A stretch of 64,000 bases of DNA, taken from Phylloscopus collybita. Lineage: Eukaryota > Chordata > Aves > Passeriformes > Phylloscopidae. How positions within the stretch are numbered: position 1 is the stretch's first letter; every line of letters begins with the position of its first letter. The notes beneath the pieces are model-generated. The model saw nothing but the letters and a program-made list of their open reading frames with translations, searched no databases and was not told the origin of the DNA. This document shows positions 13,501 through 23,769 of this stretch, one piece after another. The stretch spans positions 30,421,001 to 30,485,000 of the forward strand of contig JAJNNQ010000024.1 of NCBI GenBank assembly GCA_027886175.1, read 5' to 3'. The translations under genes and the position numbers were made by a program.

Positions 13501-13830
13501 ATTCAGGGCTGCACAGCTGACCCTGCAGCAAGGAAGACCAACCAATTTCCCTCGAGGGCACAGCAAACCTACAGCAATTAGAGGGCATTTTTTGCAAATG
13601 ATGAGTTCTTGGGTCTTCTTTCACAATTTCCATGTTGAGCATCATCTCAGTCTGTGACTACGTGGGAAGGCTATTAGGCTATTTTCTGTAAGAAAACAAA
13701 GCCTTAGAATTTAACACCAAGTTTCTCCTCAGCAACTTTGCAAGGATGTGAAAGTGGTTACTTAATTCCACAGCAGGCACGATTAGGCCAGCTGAAGGTA
13801 AAGACTGATCCACCAATTCTTTACAGTTTG
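10600..13830. other. Intergenic, CR1 to MLF2 3' end; no gene seen
   Basis: AT-richer sequence without a supportable reading frame or RNA gene. A very short CR1 3'-end remnant seems to be present near 12955-12992 (AAGTCCCTTCCAAAACCAAA then CTATTCTATGACTC). Nothing else was recognised. Confidence 0.55.
12950..12992 (+). mobile_element. CR1 3'-end remnant
   Basis: About 40 bases match the CR1 terminal block (GAAGTCCCTTCCAAAACCAA followed by ATTCTATGACTC). The sequence upstream is not clearly CR1, so this is a severely truncated or decayed copy. Confidence 0.5.
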
Positions 13831-13834
13831 TTTC

Positions 13835-14997
13835 TTTATTCAGTAAACATCTAGTTACAAGTTTCACAAATTAAAAAAGTGGGGGAGCTGATTGAAGAGG
13901 GGTCGGGGGGCCCACAGGCTGATCCAGCTTTTGTTCTGCTCCTCCCTTCTCCAACGCACACATCCCTCTGCTTCTCCACAGATGCACCAAGGAGCAGCAG
14001 GGGAATCGAAGCCTCTGTCCCGGTGAGGGGACTGACAGGGGGTTCTAGCAGAATTCCCTCATATTCCTTTCACAGGGGACTAAACACAAACTTCAGAACC
14101 AGCCCAACCCAGCACAGAAAGAGTGGAAAGGATGGAAGAGGCAAGGTGGCAGCTCCTCATGCCCAGCACTACTGGCAGAAAGAACAGAGCCAAGGGACAG
14201 CAGAGAGGGAATGGGCAATTAATGTGTTCCTCGCACATCAGTGAGATTCCCCATGCCCCACTGCAGCACCCAAATGGGGTGAAAAAGAGCAATGCAGAAG
14301 ATTAGTTGCTTTGTTTCAATTCTTAAGTGGGAGGGAGGTTAATACTAAATTTGAGGAGGGTCCAAGTGGTGCTTTGAAGGGGCTTCAGAGTTTCACTGTC
14401 TGTACCTGGGAGGAAAGGAAACAGAAGACATAAAAAGAATAAGTGGTGCCTAGAAAGCTGAAGACAGATAAAGACATGTTTAAACCTAGTGTCTAGACAT
14501 CAAAAAAAGGGGAAAATGTCCCCTTTCAAGCACCAGATCCCATCCTAGTGAGCCCTACTCAAAGCACAGGAGAGCAGACACCGGCACTTACTTATATTTC
14601 AAACTGGATGGACAGCAAATGGTGTCTAAGTTCTATACAATGACAATATAAACACTGCACAGATTGCAATCCTGCAACATGTCATACTATTTCAGCCATC
14701 AGTTCAAGCTGACACCACGGGTCTTTTGTTCATGACAAAGCTGACTTAAACAGCTTCCACCTTCCCATTCAGCACAGCATCTTCTCAAAATTCACACCTT
14801 CCCCTGCTCTCTCAAAAGCAGGAAAACCCCTTTGCAACCGAAACTTCAAAATAAGCTAAGATCAGTGCAAAGAAAAAAAAAAAACCCCACCCTGTGTCTA
14901 AGGGGACGACAAGGCAGGAGCCGGCTCAGACTTACAAGGGCGTGTAGGTAGATCTGGGGGTGGCCACGCCGCACCCCCCACAAGGCCTGCTCCCAGT
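13835..14997 (-). terminator. MLF2: MLF2 3' UTR and poly(A) signal
   Basis: On the minus strand the first AATAAA after the MLF2 stop codon is at 13840-13835, giving a 3' UTR of about 1.16 kb. The UTR has no convincing open frame. An earlier non-canonical signal cannot be excluded. Confidence 0.6.
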
Positions 14998-17900
14998 TCA
15001 CCAGTCGTACCGGCGGGACTGTCTGGAGGGAGAATCCTCAGGGCCCTGGATGGCGAGACGAGCCCCTTCGGCCCGCCGGCCGCCGCCGCCCTCGTGACGC
15101 CGGTAATCCAGGCCCCGCTGCGGCCGGAACCGCGACGTCTCTCGCCGCCACTCGTCGTCGAAGGCGGCCGCGTCACCTGCGCGGGGAGACGACGAGCTCA
15201 GGTGGGGGGGAGCTGCGGGGGGAAGCGGCACCTGGCTTTGCTGGGAGGAGGACACGGGCACTACTCACTTTCGTCCATGTTGATGTAGTCCTGCCTCTCC
15301 TCCTGGTCACCTGTGCGATGGTTCCGGGACCGCTGCATGATGTGGGCCCTCTCCCTGATGTGGTGCCCAATCGACATCTGTTCCAAGCCACTGTCCGAGT
15401 CCCTGACGGTTCGTCTTGTCTCACGGATCTGGGGGCAGATTCCCACGTGGAATCAACATTTCCACTCCTCCTCCCAGCCCCCTAAGGCACCCTGATTCCT
15501 GCCTCCTGTATTCCAGCCGGTTTGCAGTGCCACCACTCCCAGGCTGTCAGGCGCAACCTTACAAAGAGGGAAGAATGGATTCCCCACTGCCAGCACTTCC
15601 CATTTCCTCCCGGGGGCCCTTGGCACGGCTCAGTGAGTCACAAGAGCACAATGTGCTCCTCGAACTGCAGCTGACTGCGAAGCCAAAGTGCTGCGGGTGG
15701 CCACCCACCAAGCCACCCAACGACGCCCACCCCCTGACAGCAAGGCCAGCAGCCTCCTCCTCACCCCGCCAGGTGCTGAGCGCATCTCCGAGGTCTCCTG
15801 ATAGACTTTGGGCCCATCACCCAGGTTGGAATAAGAGATGACGGTTGAGGAGGTAAATGTCTGGCAGTTAGCACCACTTGTCATGTGCTCCTGCAAGAAG
15901 GGATGGGGAATGGTGGAAAGAAGGGATGGGAGGGAAGAGGAGATGGCATTTAATTCTCTCTATACAATGAAGTAAGAAGAAGTTACAATAGGAAGAACAT
16001 AATCCCCATGAATCCATTTTTTCTGGAGAATACATCTTCCTGTTAAATTAATACTTATTTCTTGCTAAACAAGTCCACCCCCACACTTCCTTCCTCACCC
16101 TTCTCCTCTCCCTGCACTCAGGAACAAGCTCTGTCACTGACTCCCAGCAATGAAGCAAAGCTTACAGCCTCTGCCACCTCAGCAGGTGTGGCTCAGTCCA
16201 TCCCCAGCAGCACAGGAAGATGAGAGGCATTAGAGGGATGGCAGAAGCACCCTCAGCACTCCCCTCAATACAGAACAGTTCATGGAGGGTTCTTACCATG
16301 TTTCCAATCATGTCGTTCATCATCCCAAACATATCTATAAAGCCACCTGCCTGATAAAAGGAAAAGAGAACACAAGAGTAGTCAGTCTGGGAAGAGACAT
16401 GAGGAAAGAACAACAAACTATCTGCAAAAACCCTTGCTGCCTAAAAAGAAAAACCTTGATTTTTTTTCACATTCCTTCAGTAATGCAGAAAGAAAAAAAA
16501 AAACCAAACCAAAAAAACACCAGAATCTGGGGTTGCTCTTCTCTCCATTCACTCAGGTTGCATTGCCCAATGTTTTGTGCTTTTAGTTTGCATCCAACTG
16601 CTGATGCACTGGGCTTTGTGAGCCTGGGTACTCAGCAAAGTTAGGAGAAGAAATCTCAGCATGTGCACTAACAGTGATCTTAAGAAAGTTCCCACTGATT
16701 GTTTTCTTTCTAGCATAACAACAAATTTGTTTATTTTCCCCTACAAACACCTGCCTTTTCCATCTTGTGAACTTGAATGCTGCAGTAACACCCTGGGCCA
16801 GCAGGTCTCACGGGTTAATTGTGCAATATGTAAACAAAATTACAATGTCAGTTCAAACTTGCTGATTTTTTTTTTTCATTTCCTCGAGTAGCCTCTTGTT
16901 CTCATTTCCAGCAGAGCAGTACTCACACACAATGCTAATATACTTTGAAGTCTGTGTGTTTGTAGTCTTATTAATCCTCCTCTGAGCTACAAAAATTCTG
17001 GGACGCTCCAGTCTCCTTCATTGAGGCAATTCTGCAGAGCAAGACAGCTAAAGTTGCTGGATCTGGAATAACGCATTTCCACTGTATTATGTTGGTGGGA
17101 ATGGAGATCAGCACGCTCTGAGCGTGGTGCTCTCACGTACACACAGCCATTCTCATTCCAGCCCTGTTTACCTGAAGTATTCTCCTGGCTTCTCCACTGG
17201 CAAAGGAGGTGCAATAATCCCCTCTGCCTACTGATGGCCAAGTCCTTTCTTTGCATCCTCACAGCTCCTCCATTACCTCCAGACCTGCAGCTTCTTTTCA
17301 GACATATGAGGTTATTAAGGGACTACCTGCTCTTCCCAGATATTAACTGTCCCAATTCCCATGAAATATTGTGCTATAACAGCTTTATGGCTTTTCCCTG
17401 GTCAAGGTGCAAATACAACTTCCCCATATATACAGAGACTCTCTGTTCAAGAACAGCTCACGGACAGGATTAAAACATTAGAGGGGAAACAAGGTAAAGG
17501 CCTGAAGTCATAAAGCAACTCAATGAGAGGTCCAAGAGAAACCAGATGCTTCCAGTTTCAGTTCAATACCCTCTTCCCTATTCCATTTACTATAAATCTA
17601 AAGCTCATCCTGGTCTCCTCAGACATTCCCATCCTCCCTACCTGGTAGGATAGCTGGTCATGCTCACAGATGGCTACATTTTAGCACTGGTTGCACACAG
17701 CGCTGATGAATCTCAGTATGCAGCCACTACTTGGAAAGCCTCTAATCTGACCCAGAAAAACAGAAAACTTACCATGCCGAGCATCCCAAAGGGTGAAACA
17801 GCTCCTGCCTGCCAGGAGAACAGAAAAACAGAACAGAGAATGACTTTGCAAACACTAGATCCTCATCAGAACACACTAATCCTTCTCAGAAACAGAACTG

Positions 17901-20231
17901 GGAACACTCAGGCTCTGCAAAGAGATCAAGAAAGCGCCCCATGGACTCCTGGGGGTTCAAGCCATATCACCCCTAACAGACCAGACGTGAGGTGATGCTC
18001 CTGAATTTCTCCCCATTGTATGAATTCACACCCTTGAGACACAACCCATGTTTATCCCTTTCCTCCCATCCAACCTCGAACGCAGTTGCATTCAACACAC
18101 GAACGTAACAGAGGTGGGGTAAAGAGAAGGACCGGGACACCTAAGAGATTTACTCTGCACCCACCACCTGTGCGGAGGAGAGGGGGTGCCCAAGCCAGGA
18201 AGGGTGGGAGGCAGAGCCTGACAGATCAGTTTGAGAAACTCTGGCCTGTACTCAGCCCCTCTGTTACCTGCATCCTGCGGCCAGCGGGGCGAGCCCCAGG
18301 GGCGGTCCCATCCGTGATGCCGAGGAGCGGCCCGAAGCCGAAACTCCCGGACAGCATGCGGTTCATGTGCTGCCGGTGGATGGCAAAGGGATCCCTTTGG
18401 GAGAGGTGCAGAGAACGACGGTGAGGACAAAGCCCCATACAACCCACTCCTCCCACCTCTTGAGTTTTTCTCACACAACTGTACATTCCTACCCAAGCTG
18501 AAAATTCAGACTCCTGAGAAGCCCGTGTGGTCTATGGCAATCACTGGGGCTGGAAGGGACCTCTGGATCCCATCACATTTCTTGTGGTAGAAGGTTTCAT
18601 ACCACAGAAGCCCTCTCAGGTACTAATTTCTGCCTGCTCAAAAGTAGGTTGGTGTCCTGCTTCCAGTACTGCTCTGGAGCAAAGTATGGCCAAGGCCATT
18701 CCAGAACCTCACTGCTCTAATATCTTCTGTAGGGAGGTGCACCAAGACCTTCCTGGCTGCAAAGTGAGGGCTACACTTAATGGCACCAGGGAGCAGGAGA
18801 TCCTACAAATCATCCTCTCACCCCTCCGTGTACACGGACACAAACAGTGAAATGCAAGACTGGAACCTCCAGAATGGACTGTGTGGCCTGACACCCCTCT
18901 GCCCCTCAGGGAATGAGACCACATGCGGCTTTTCAAGGTTTGAGGGAGAAAGGAAACAATAACTGGGATCCCTAACTGGTTTCCCCTTCTTTTGCAGCCT
19001 CCACTTTGAGGCCTGCACGCATTCACACACATTGGTGAAGCAAGAGGGGGAAAAGGAGGGTAAGGATAAAGAGTCACAGAATACTGTGGCCACAATTAAA
19101 AACTTCTGGGAAATACCATAGCTTTTTTCCTGCACATCCTTTAGTCTGCAATTATCCCTCTTGAGCATTAATGACCTCTACAGCACAGACTAGTCCTGAG
19201 ATCACAGAAGTACCCACTACAAACCAATACTTTTCTGTCTCTACTGGAAATGCTTCCCATAATAAAAGCTAGACTCATACCTGCCATGTTAATGAGAACA
19301 CGCTGTCATTCGGTGACTAATTGGGACATCAAGGTCTCCTCTCCTGCTCATTTGCTCACAGCTGATAAAATTCTTGCTTACTACTGATTTCATAAGCAAA
19401 AAATGGACTATTGTTCTACATGCATAAATTTCACCAAATTTCTAGTAGTGTCTTGTTCAACATAATCAAATTCTTCCTGTATTACAGTCTATTCCTTATC
19501 CACTTTGCAAGAGCTGCCAACTTAGTGTCACTGCCAAAATTTATCAATAGCATCCAATTTCTGTACTGAGGACAGAAACAAAAACATTCAGTGAAAGGAA
19601 TCCCAGGAAGAGTTCTCGGGACCTTTGTTAGATTTCAATACTCGTGTTTCAAAACTACTCGTTGTCTTCTCTTTACTTTGTTCCTCACAACTTGTCAACT
19701 GCTTCAGCAGCCTTCTCCAGCTCCATTAATGACTTCCTGTGCAGTACAGCAACAAACACTGGACAGAGCAGCAGATTTTATCTATCTCAACTGCAAAACC
19801 CTAGTTTGCATAAGAAAAAAAAAAAAAAAAATCCTTGCGCAAAGAAAAAGATTAGTTATTCCAGCCCTCTCTTCCTCTCACACAGCTGCGATGCCTTTTG
19901 GCCTACTTTATTACGCTTTCCTCCAAGACCACGCTCCAATATCGCAGGAACGAGACCGACGCGATCCCTGTTACTCGCCCCGCCGCCCCTCCGGAGGATG
20001 TTTGTGTTTGTCCCCAGACAGCTGCGCTGCAGCGGCGCTCCCCGGGCCCGGCCGGCCCCTGCCCGCCCGGCGGGACGCGGGGGCAGCGCACGCCTCCCCG
20101 GGGACGATCCGTGCCGCAGCCCTCCGTCCTTCCCCGGCTCCCTGCCGCCGATCGCCCCGCAGGATGCCCGCCCCGACTCACATGGCAAACATGGGGTCCT
20201 CCGGCTCGCCATCCCTCATCAGCCGGAACAT
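14998..20231 (-). CDS. MLF2: Myeloid leukemia factor 2
   Basis: Seven coding exons on the minus strand, in transcript order: 20231-20182, 18394-18268, 17808-17773, 16350-16297, 15890-15765, 15428-15269 and 15176-14998. All have GT/AG borders and matching phases, giving 732 nt and 243 residues (human about 248). The protein belongs to the Mlf1IP/MLF family, found in nucleus and cytoplasm; its molecular activity is not well defined. Hallmarks are the start [32 protein letters not shown], the methionine-rich [12 protein letters not shown] (exon 4), [15 protein letters not shown] (exon 5), [20 protein letters not shown] (exon 6) and the end [13 protein letters not shown]. The C-terminal arm is Arg/Gly-rich. 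Relative to human, one Gln is missing at the exon 2/3 border, which has two nearby AG acceptors. MLF1, the paralogue, fits less well. The gene is convergent with COPS7A and divergent from PTMS. Confidence 0.96.
18520..18770 (-). mobile_element. Possible decayed CR1 fragment in MLF2 intron 1
   Basis: The segment opens with AATCACTGGGGCTGGAAGGG ACCTCTGGA, which resembles the reverse complement of a CR1 3' end. Later bases (CCAGAACCTCACTGCTCTAA) resemble the CR1 'cagtgcctcactgctct' block. Intervening sequence has drifted too far to align by eye. Confidence 0.35.
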
Positions 20232-20255
20232 GCTTCCCTCGCTCGGGGGCGGCCT

Positions 20256-20660
20256 CTGCGGAGGGGAGAGGGCGGTGAGCGCAGCCGGGGCTGAGGGCGG
20301 GGAGGGGCGGAGCGGCGGAACCGGCCCCCCCGCCCCGCCGCCAGCCCGGGCAGGTGATGGCAGCGCTCCCCCCCCCGCCCCCGATCCCGGCCCGCCCGCC
20401 GCGCCCCTGCCCGGCCGTGCCTGCCGGTGTCGGCGGTCCCGGTTCGGCGCAGCCGGAGCCCCCGGGCCGCTCACGCCTCCGCGCCCATCGCGCCCCGGGC
20501 CGCGCTGCCTCCGCCCCGCCCGCGCCGCGCATGCGCGCCCGCCCCGGGGGAGGGCGCAGGCCGGGCGGGGCCGCGCGGCACAGCGCCCCCTGGCGCCCCC
20601 CCGGGCACCGCCCCCGGCCCGCTCCTCCCGCCGGGCCGCCCGGGAGAGGGAACGGGAGGA
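20256..20660 (-). promoter_or_regulatory. MLF2: MLF2 CpG island and 5' noncoding region
   Basis: Very CpG-rich sequence with no TATA box. On the minus strand the coding first exon is preceded by a good acceptor (polypyrimidine tract then CAG, exon beginning at 20255), so the start codon lies in exon 2 of the transcript. A candidate donor, GGC followed by GTGAGC, is at 20475-20474, placing a noncoding exon 1 upstream, roughly 20475-20560. A GCATGCGC element occurs near 20527. Exon 1 limits are inferred. Confidence 0.6.
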
Positions 20661-20764
20661 TGCGGTGGTGACTGAGGCACCGGGCAGGCCCCGTCGTTCC
20701 GCACGGCTTCCTCACCACGGGCAGCGCGGGGGTAGGCACTGATCCCTTCTCTCTGCGGACCAGT

Positions 20765-21036
20765 GACAGGACCCGTGGGAATGGCATGAAGCTGAGTCAG
20801 GGGAGGTTTAGGTTGGATATCAGGAATAGGGTTTTCAGCCAGGGGGCAGCTGGGCACTGGGACAGGCTCCCCAGGAAAGTAGCCACAGCTAACTTGACCT
20901 GTCAGAGTTCGAGATGTGTTTGGAAAACACTCTCAGGCACATGGCATGACCCTTGGTAATGGTCCTGTGTAGGGCCAGGAGCTGAACTCGATGATCCTGG
21001 TGGGTCCCTTCTAACTCAGAATATTCTGTGATTCTG
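20765..21036 (+). mobile_element. CR1 LINE fragment (3' end), sense
   Basis: A 5'-truncated CR1 end, recognisable from GGAATGGCATGAAGCTGAGT, GGTTTAGGTTGGATATCAGG, CTGGGCACTGGGACAGGCTC and the terminal GATGATCCTGGTGGGTCCCT followed by ATATTCTGTGATTCTGT. It lies immediately outside the MLF2 CpG island. Confidence 0.9.
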
Positions 21037-21039
21037 TAG

Positions 21040-22995
21040 TAACCCCTGTGGCTCATGACCAGTTGGCTCCCGGCCAGAGTCCACAGCGATGCCTGGCTGC
21101 TGCAGAGGCAGCACTTATCCCAGGCTTCCTGCACGGCATGGGCATGTAGGAGGCACTCACAGAGCTGCTTGGCTGTGCTGAGCACATGGACAGCGTGTGC
21201 AGGCAGGGCTCTGCTGGCAGAAGCAGGGAGGATACTTTGTAAGCCAGCTGTGGGTCATCACTGATCCAGGACAGCCACTGGGAATCACATGTGAAGCACA
21301 GGTACTCGTGTGCACCTACAGCAGTGGGGGGGAATCTCCAGAATGCAGGGGGATGACACCTCTTGTTGCCATCTCTGGGGAATGCTGGTTGCCTTCAGCT
21401 ACCCCAGCTCCACTGGATTACAGGGAAGAGAGCAGACTGACTCATCCCAGCTCCAGCTCAGGGCACGCTTCCTCCGTGGTGCTTCTGTTGACTGTTGCAT
21501 CCGGCCCACCATGTGCAGGAGCCAGACTGGACCTGTGCCAGAGGACTGGAAATAGCAGGTTGCAAGAAGTGGTTGAGAAATCAAGCTCCTGAATTGTGGC
21601 AGGAGCCATGTCCTTGGATTTCGGAGTCTGACAGAGGAAAATGACCCAGTAGCATGCTTTATGTGTGGAATGCATAGAGGACTTGGCAATACTTCTCGCT
21701 ACAGCAAGTCTCAAAACTGCTTGGTATTGAGAAAGAAGACCTCTCACGGGAGGCCCGTGCCTGTGTGCACACAGGAGGCTCTTCAGAAGTCCCTTCTGTA
21801 CACAGCAATTGCATTCTGCAGAGGCTGAAACCAAAATGTCCACAATAGGGGAACTGTCAACAGCAGAGTGGTGCAGGATCATGAGGTGGACACAAGTCCT
21901 ATGGGCAGGGCACAGGCTAAGCAGGGCCAAACCTCTCAGAGGGAGGTCGTTCATAAGTGAGCTGCTGAAACAGCCTCCTGTCACCAGCTCAGAGCTCATC
22001 TGTGAGCGCTGAAGTTCACACAATGCCCCTGTTGGCATTGCCTCAGCCTCTCTGATGCTGCTTCTGCAAACCTGAATCATCCTTCAGAGACCTCCAGTCT
22101 GGAAAGCCTTTCCTGTCTGGTGTGTTTTCCTTTCGCTCTGAGGCTCTCTTGGTGTTTGATTGGAGTGTGGAGTTGACCTCAGGTGTCAGGATGCAGAGGG
22201 AGGTAAAGAGCTTCTAGGGCAGAAATGTAAACATTTCTTTGGGTTTTTTTTTTTTTTCCTTTTTTTTTCTTTCTTCTTTTCCCCAGATCTGGGATGAAAT
22301 AAATTGCTGTTTCCTTGATATCCGCAATCCTCCCACTCCTGCAATGTCCCAGAGATGGTAGGGCTCTCTCAGTTTTTCCAAATTGTAAGTCAGGCATTGC
22401 TGCCTTCAAACACAGAGGGGCAAGGAACAGAAAAGAGTCTGGAACAAACACTGCTTTGCAGATCCTTTTTCTGTCCCTAGTGCTGCTCCTCTGCAGGTGC
22501 AAACCAGGGGCTGTGTTGGTGAGACTGGGGGCTGAGGCTGTGGCTCTCCCTGGGTATTTCTGCAGCCGTACAGGCAGTCCTTCCACCTGATGGACACCTT
22601 ACCAAAGGCTGCATTTCTGGGGCCATTGCCAGTTCAGCAAACCTTGAGGGAACCTTGCTTGCAGAGAGTCGTGTTGGTGGCAAAGGCTGCGTGAAACCCT
22701 GGAAGGAGGAATTGGAACGGCAACCTTTTTGTGGAATGTGGAGAAGGCCGCAGTTCTGAGGCGTGCAGGACCTGATGCTGCAGTACTCGTGGGAGAGGCC
22801 TCTGCACAGCACTCACCAGGTCATGCCCGGTGCGCTCCAAGGGGATGCCCGTTTGCTCTCTGTAATGAATGACCTGGGGGCTGTGAATGAACAGCCAGGC
22901 TCCCACCTTGCTCCTCTCACGCTCTCCATTCAGGCCGCTTCTCTTTTCACCGCCACGAATAAAAACCATTAGGTCTCCCCATTTCCTTTTTTTAA
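21040..22995. other. Intergenic, no gene seen
   Basis: No supportable frame. The 212-codon minus-strand frame (21442-22080) has no family pattern. A pyrimidine-rich run (22237-22282, mainly T with C interruptions) is the only obvious compositional feature. Confidence 0.5.
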
Positions 22996-22998
22996 AAA

Positions 22999-23070
22999 TT
23001 TTATTTTATTTTATTTTATTTTATTTTATTTTATTTTATTTTATTTATTTTTTTTATTTTATTTTTTTTT
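22999..23070. repeat. (TTTTA)n microsatellite
   Basis: About nine perfect TTTTA units (22999-23045) followed by degenerate T-rich units up to about 23070. It abuts the GC-rich minisatellite, giving an abrupt switch from almost pure AT to almost pure GC within 100 bases. Confidence 0.95.
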
Positions 23071-23170
23071 CCCCTTCGAACTGCCCAGGTTGCTCTGCGA
23101 GGGGGCAGGGGAGGGGGCAGGCGGCCCGGAGGAGGTGAGCGAGGGCAGAGCGGAGAGCGGTGAGCGGCGC

Positions 23171-23690
23171 CGCTGCCCCCCGGGCTCCACCTCACCGCTG
23201 CCCCCCTGCTCCACCTCGCCGCTGCCCCCCGGCTCCACCTCGCCGCTGCCCCCCGGGCGCCCCCCGGGCTCCACCTCGCCGCTCCCCCCGGGCTCCACCT
23301 CACCGCTGCCCCCCGGGCTCCACCTCGCCGCTGCCCCCGGGCTCCACTTCGCCGCTGCCCCCCGGGCTCCACCTCGCCGCTGCTCCCCGGGCTCCACCTC
23401 GCCACTGCCCCCCGGCTCCACCTCGCCGCTGCCCCCCTGGCTCCACCTCTCCGCTGCCCCCCCGGGCTCCACCTCGCCGCTGCCCCCCTACTCCACCTCA
23501 CCGCTGCCCCCCGGGCTCCACCTCTCCGCTGCCCCCCTGCTCCACCTCTCCGCTGCCCCCCGGGCTCCACCTCGCCGCTCCCCCCGGGCTCCACCTCGCC
23601 GCTCCCCCCGGGCTCCACCTCTCCGCTCCCCCCGGGCTCCACCTCGCCGCTGCCCCCCGGGCTCCACCTCGCCGCTGCCGCCGCCGGCTG
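23171..23690. repeat. GC-rich minisatellite, about 20 units of 22-27 bp
   Basis: Roughly 20 tandem units with the core GGCTCCACCTCGCCGCTGCC followed by a C-run. Units vary from about 22 to 27 bp through changes in C-run length, with base variants such as CTCACC, CTCTCC and CTTCGCC. Because no unit contains a stop codon in most frames, long frames exist on both strands (for example 312 codons on the minus strand), but length drift breaks any constant frame. The array is therefore read as noncoding. The other strand presents a G-run of five to seven in nearly every unit. It sits in the spacer between the divergent genes MLF2 and PTMS. Confidence 0.95.
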
Positions 23691-23769
23691 CTGCCCGCGG
23701 CCCCCCCGGGCCCGCCGGCGCCCTCCCTCCCGGCACGGCCGGCCCGGGGAAAGCAAACTGAGCATCACG

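Noticed and set aside
19591..20742. 383-codon plus-strand frame over the MLF2 first coding exon
   Set aside because: It is antisense to a well-supported exon and mostly GC-rich low-complexity sequence.
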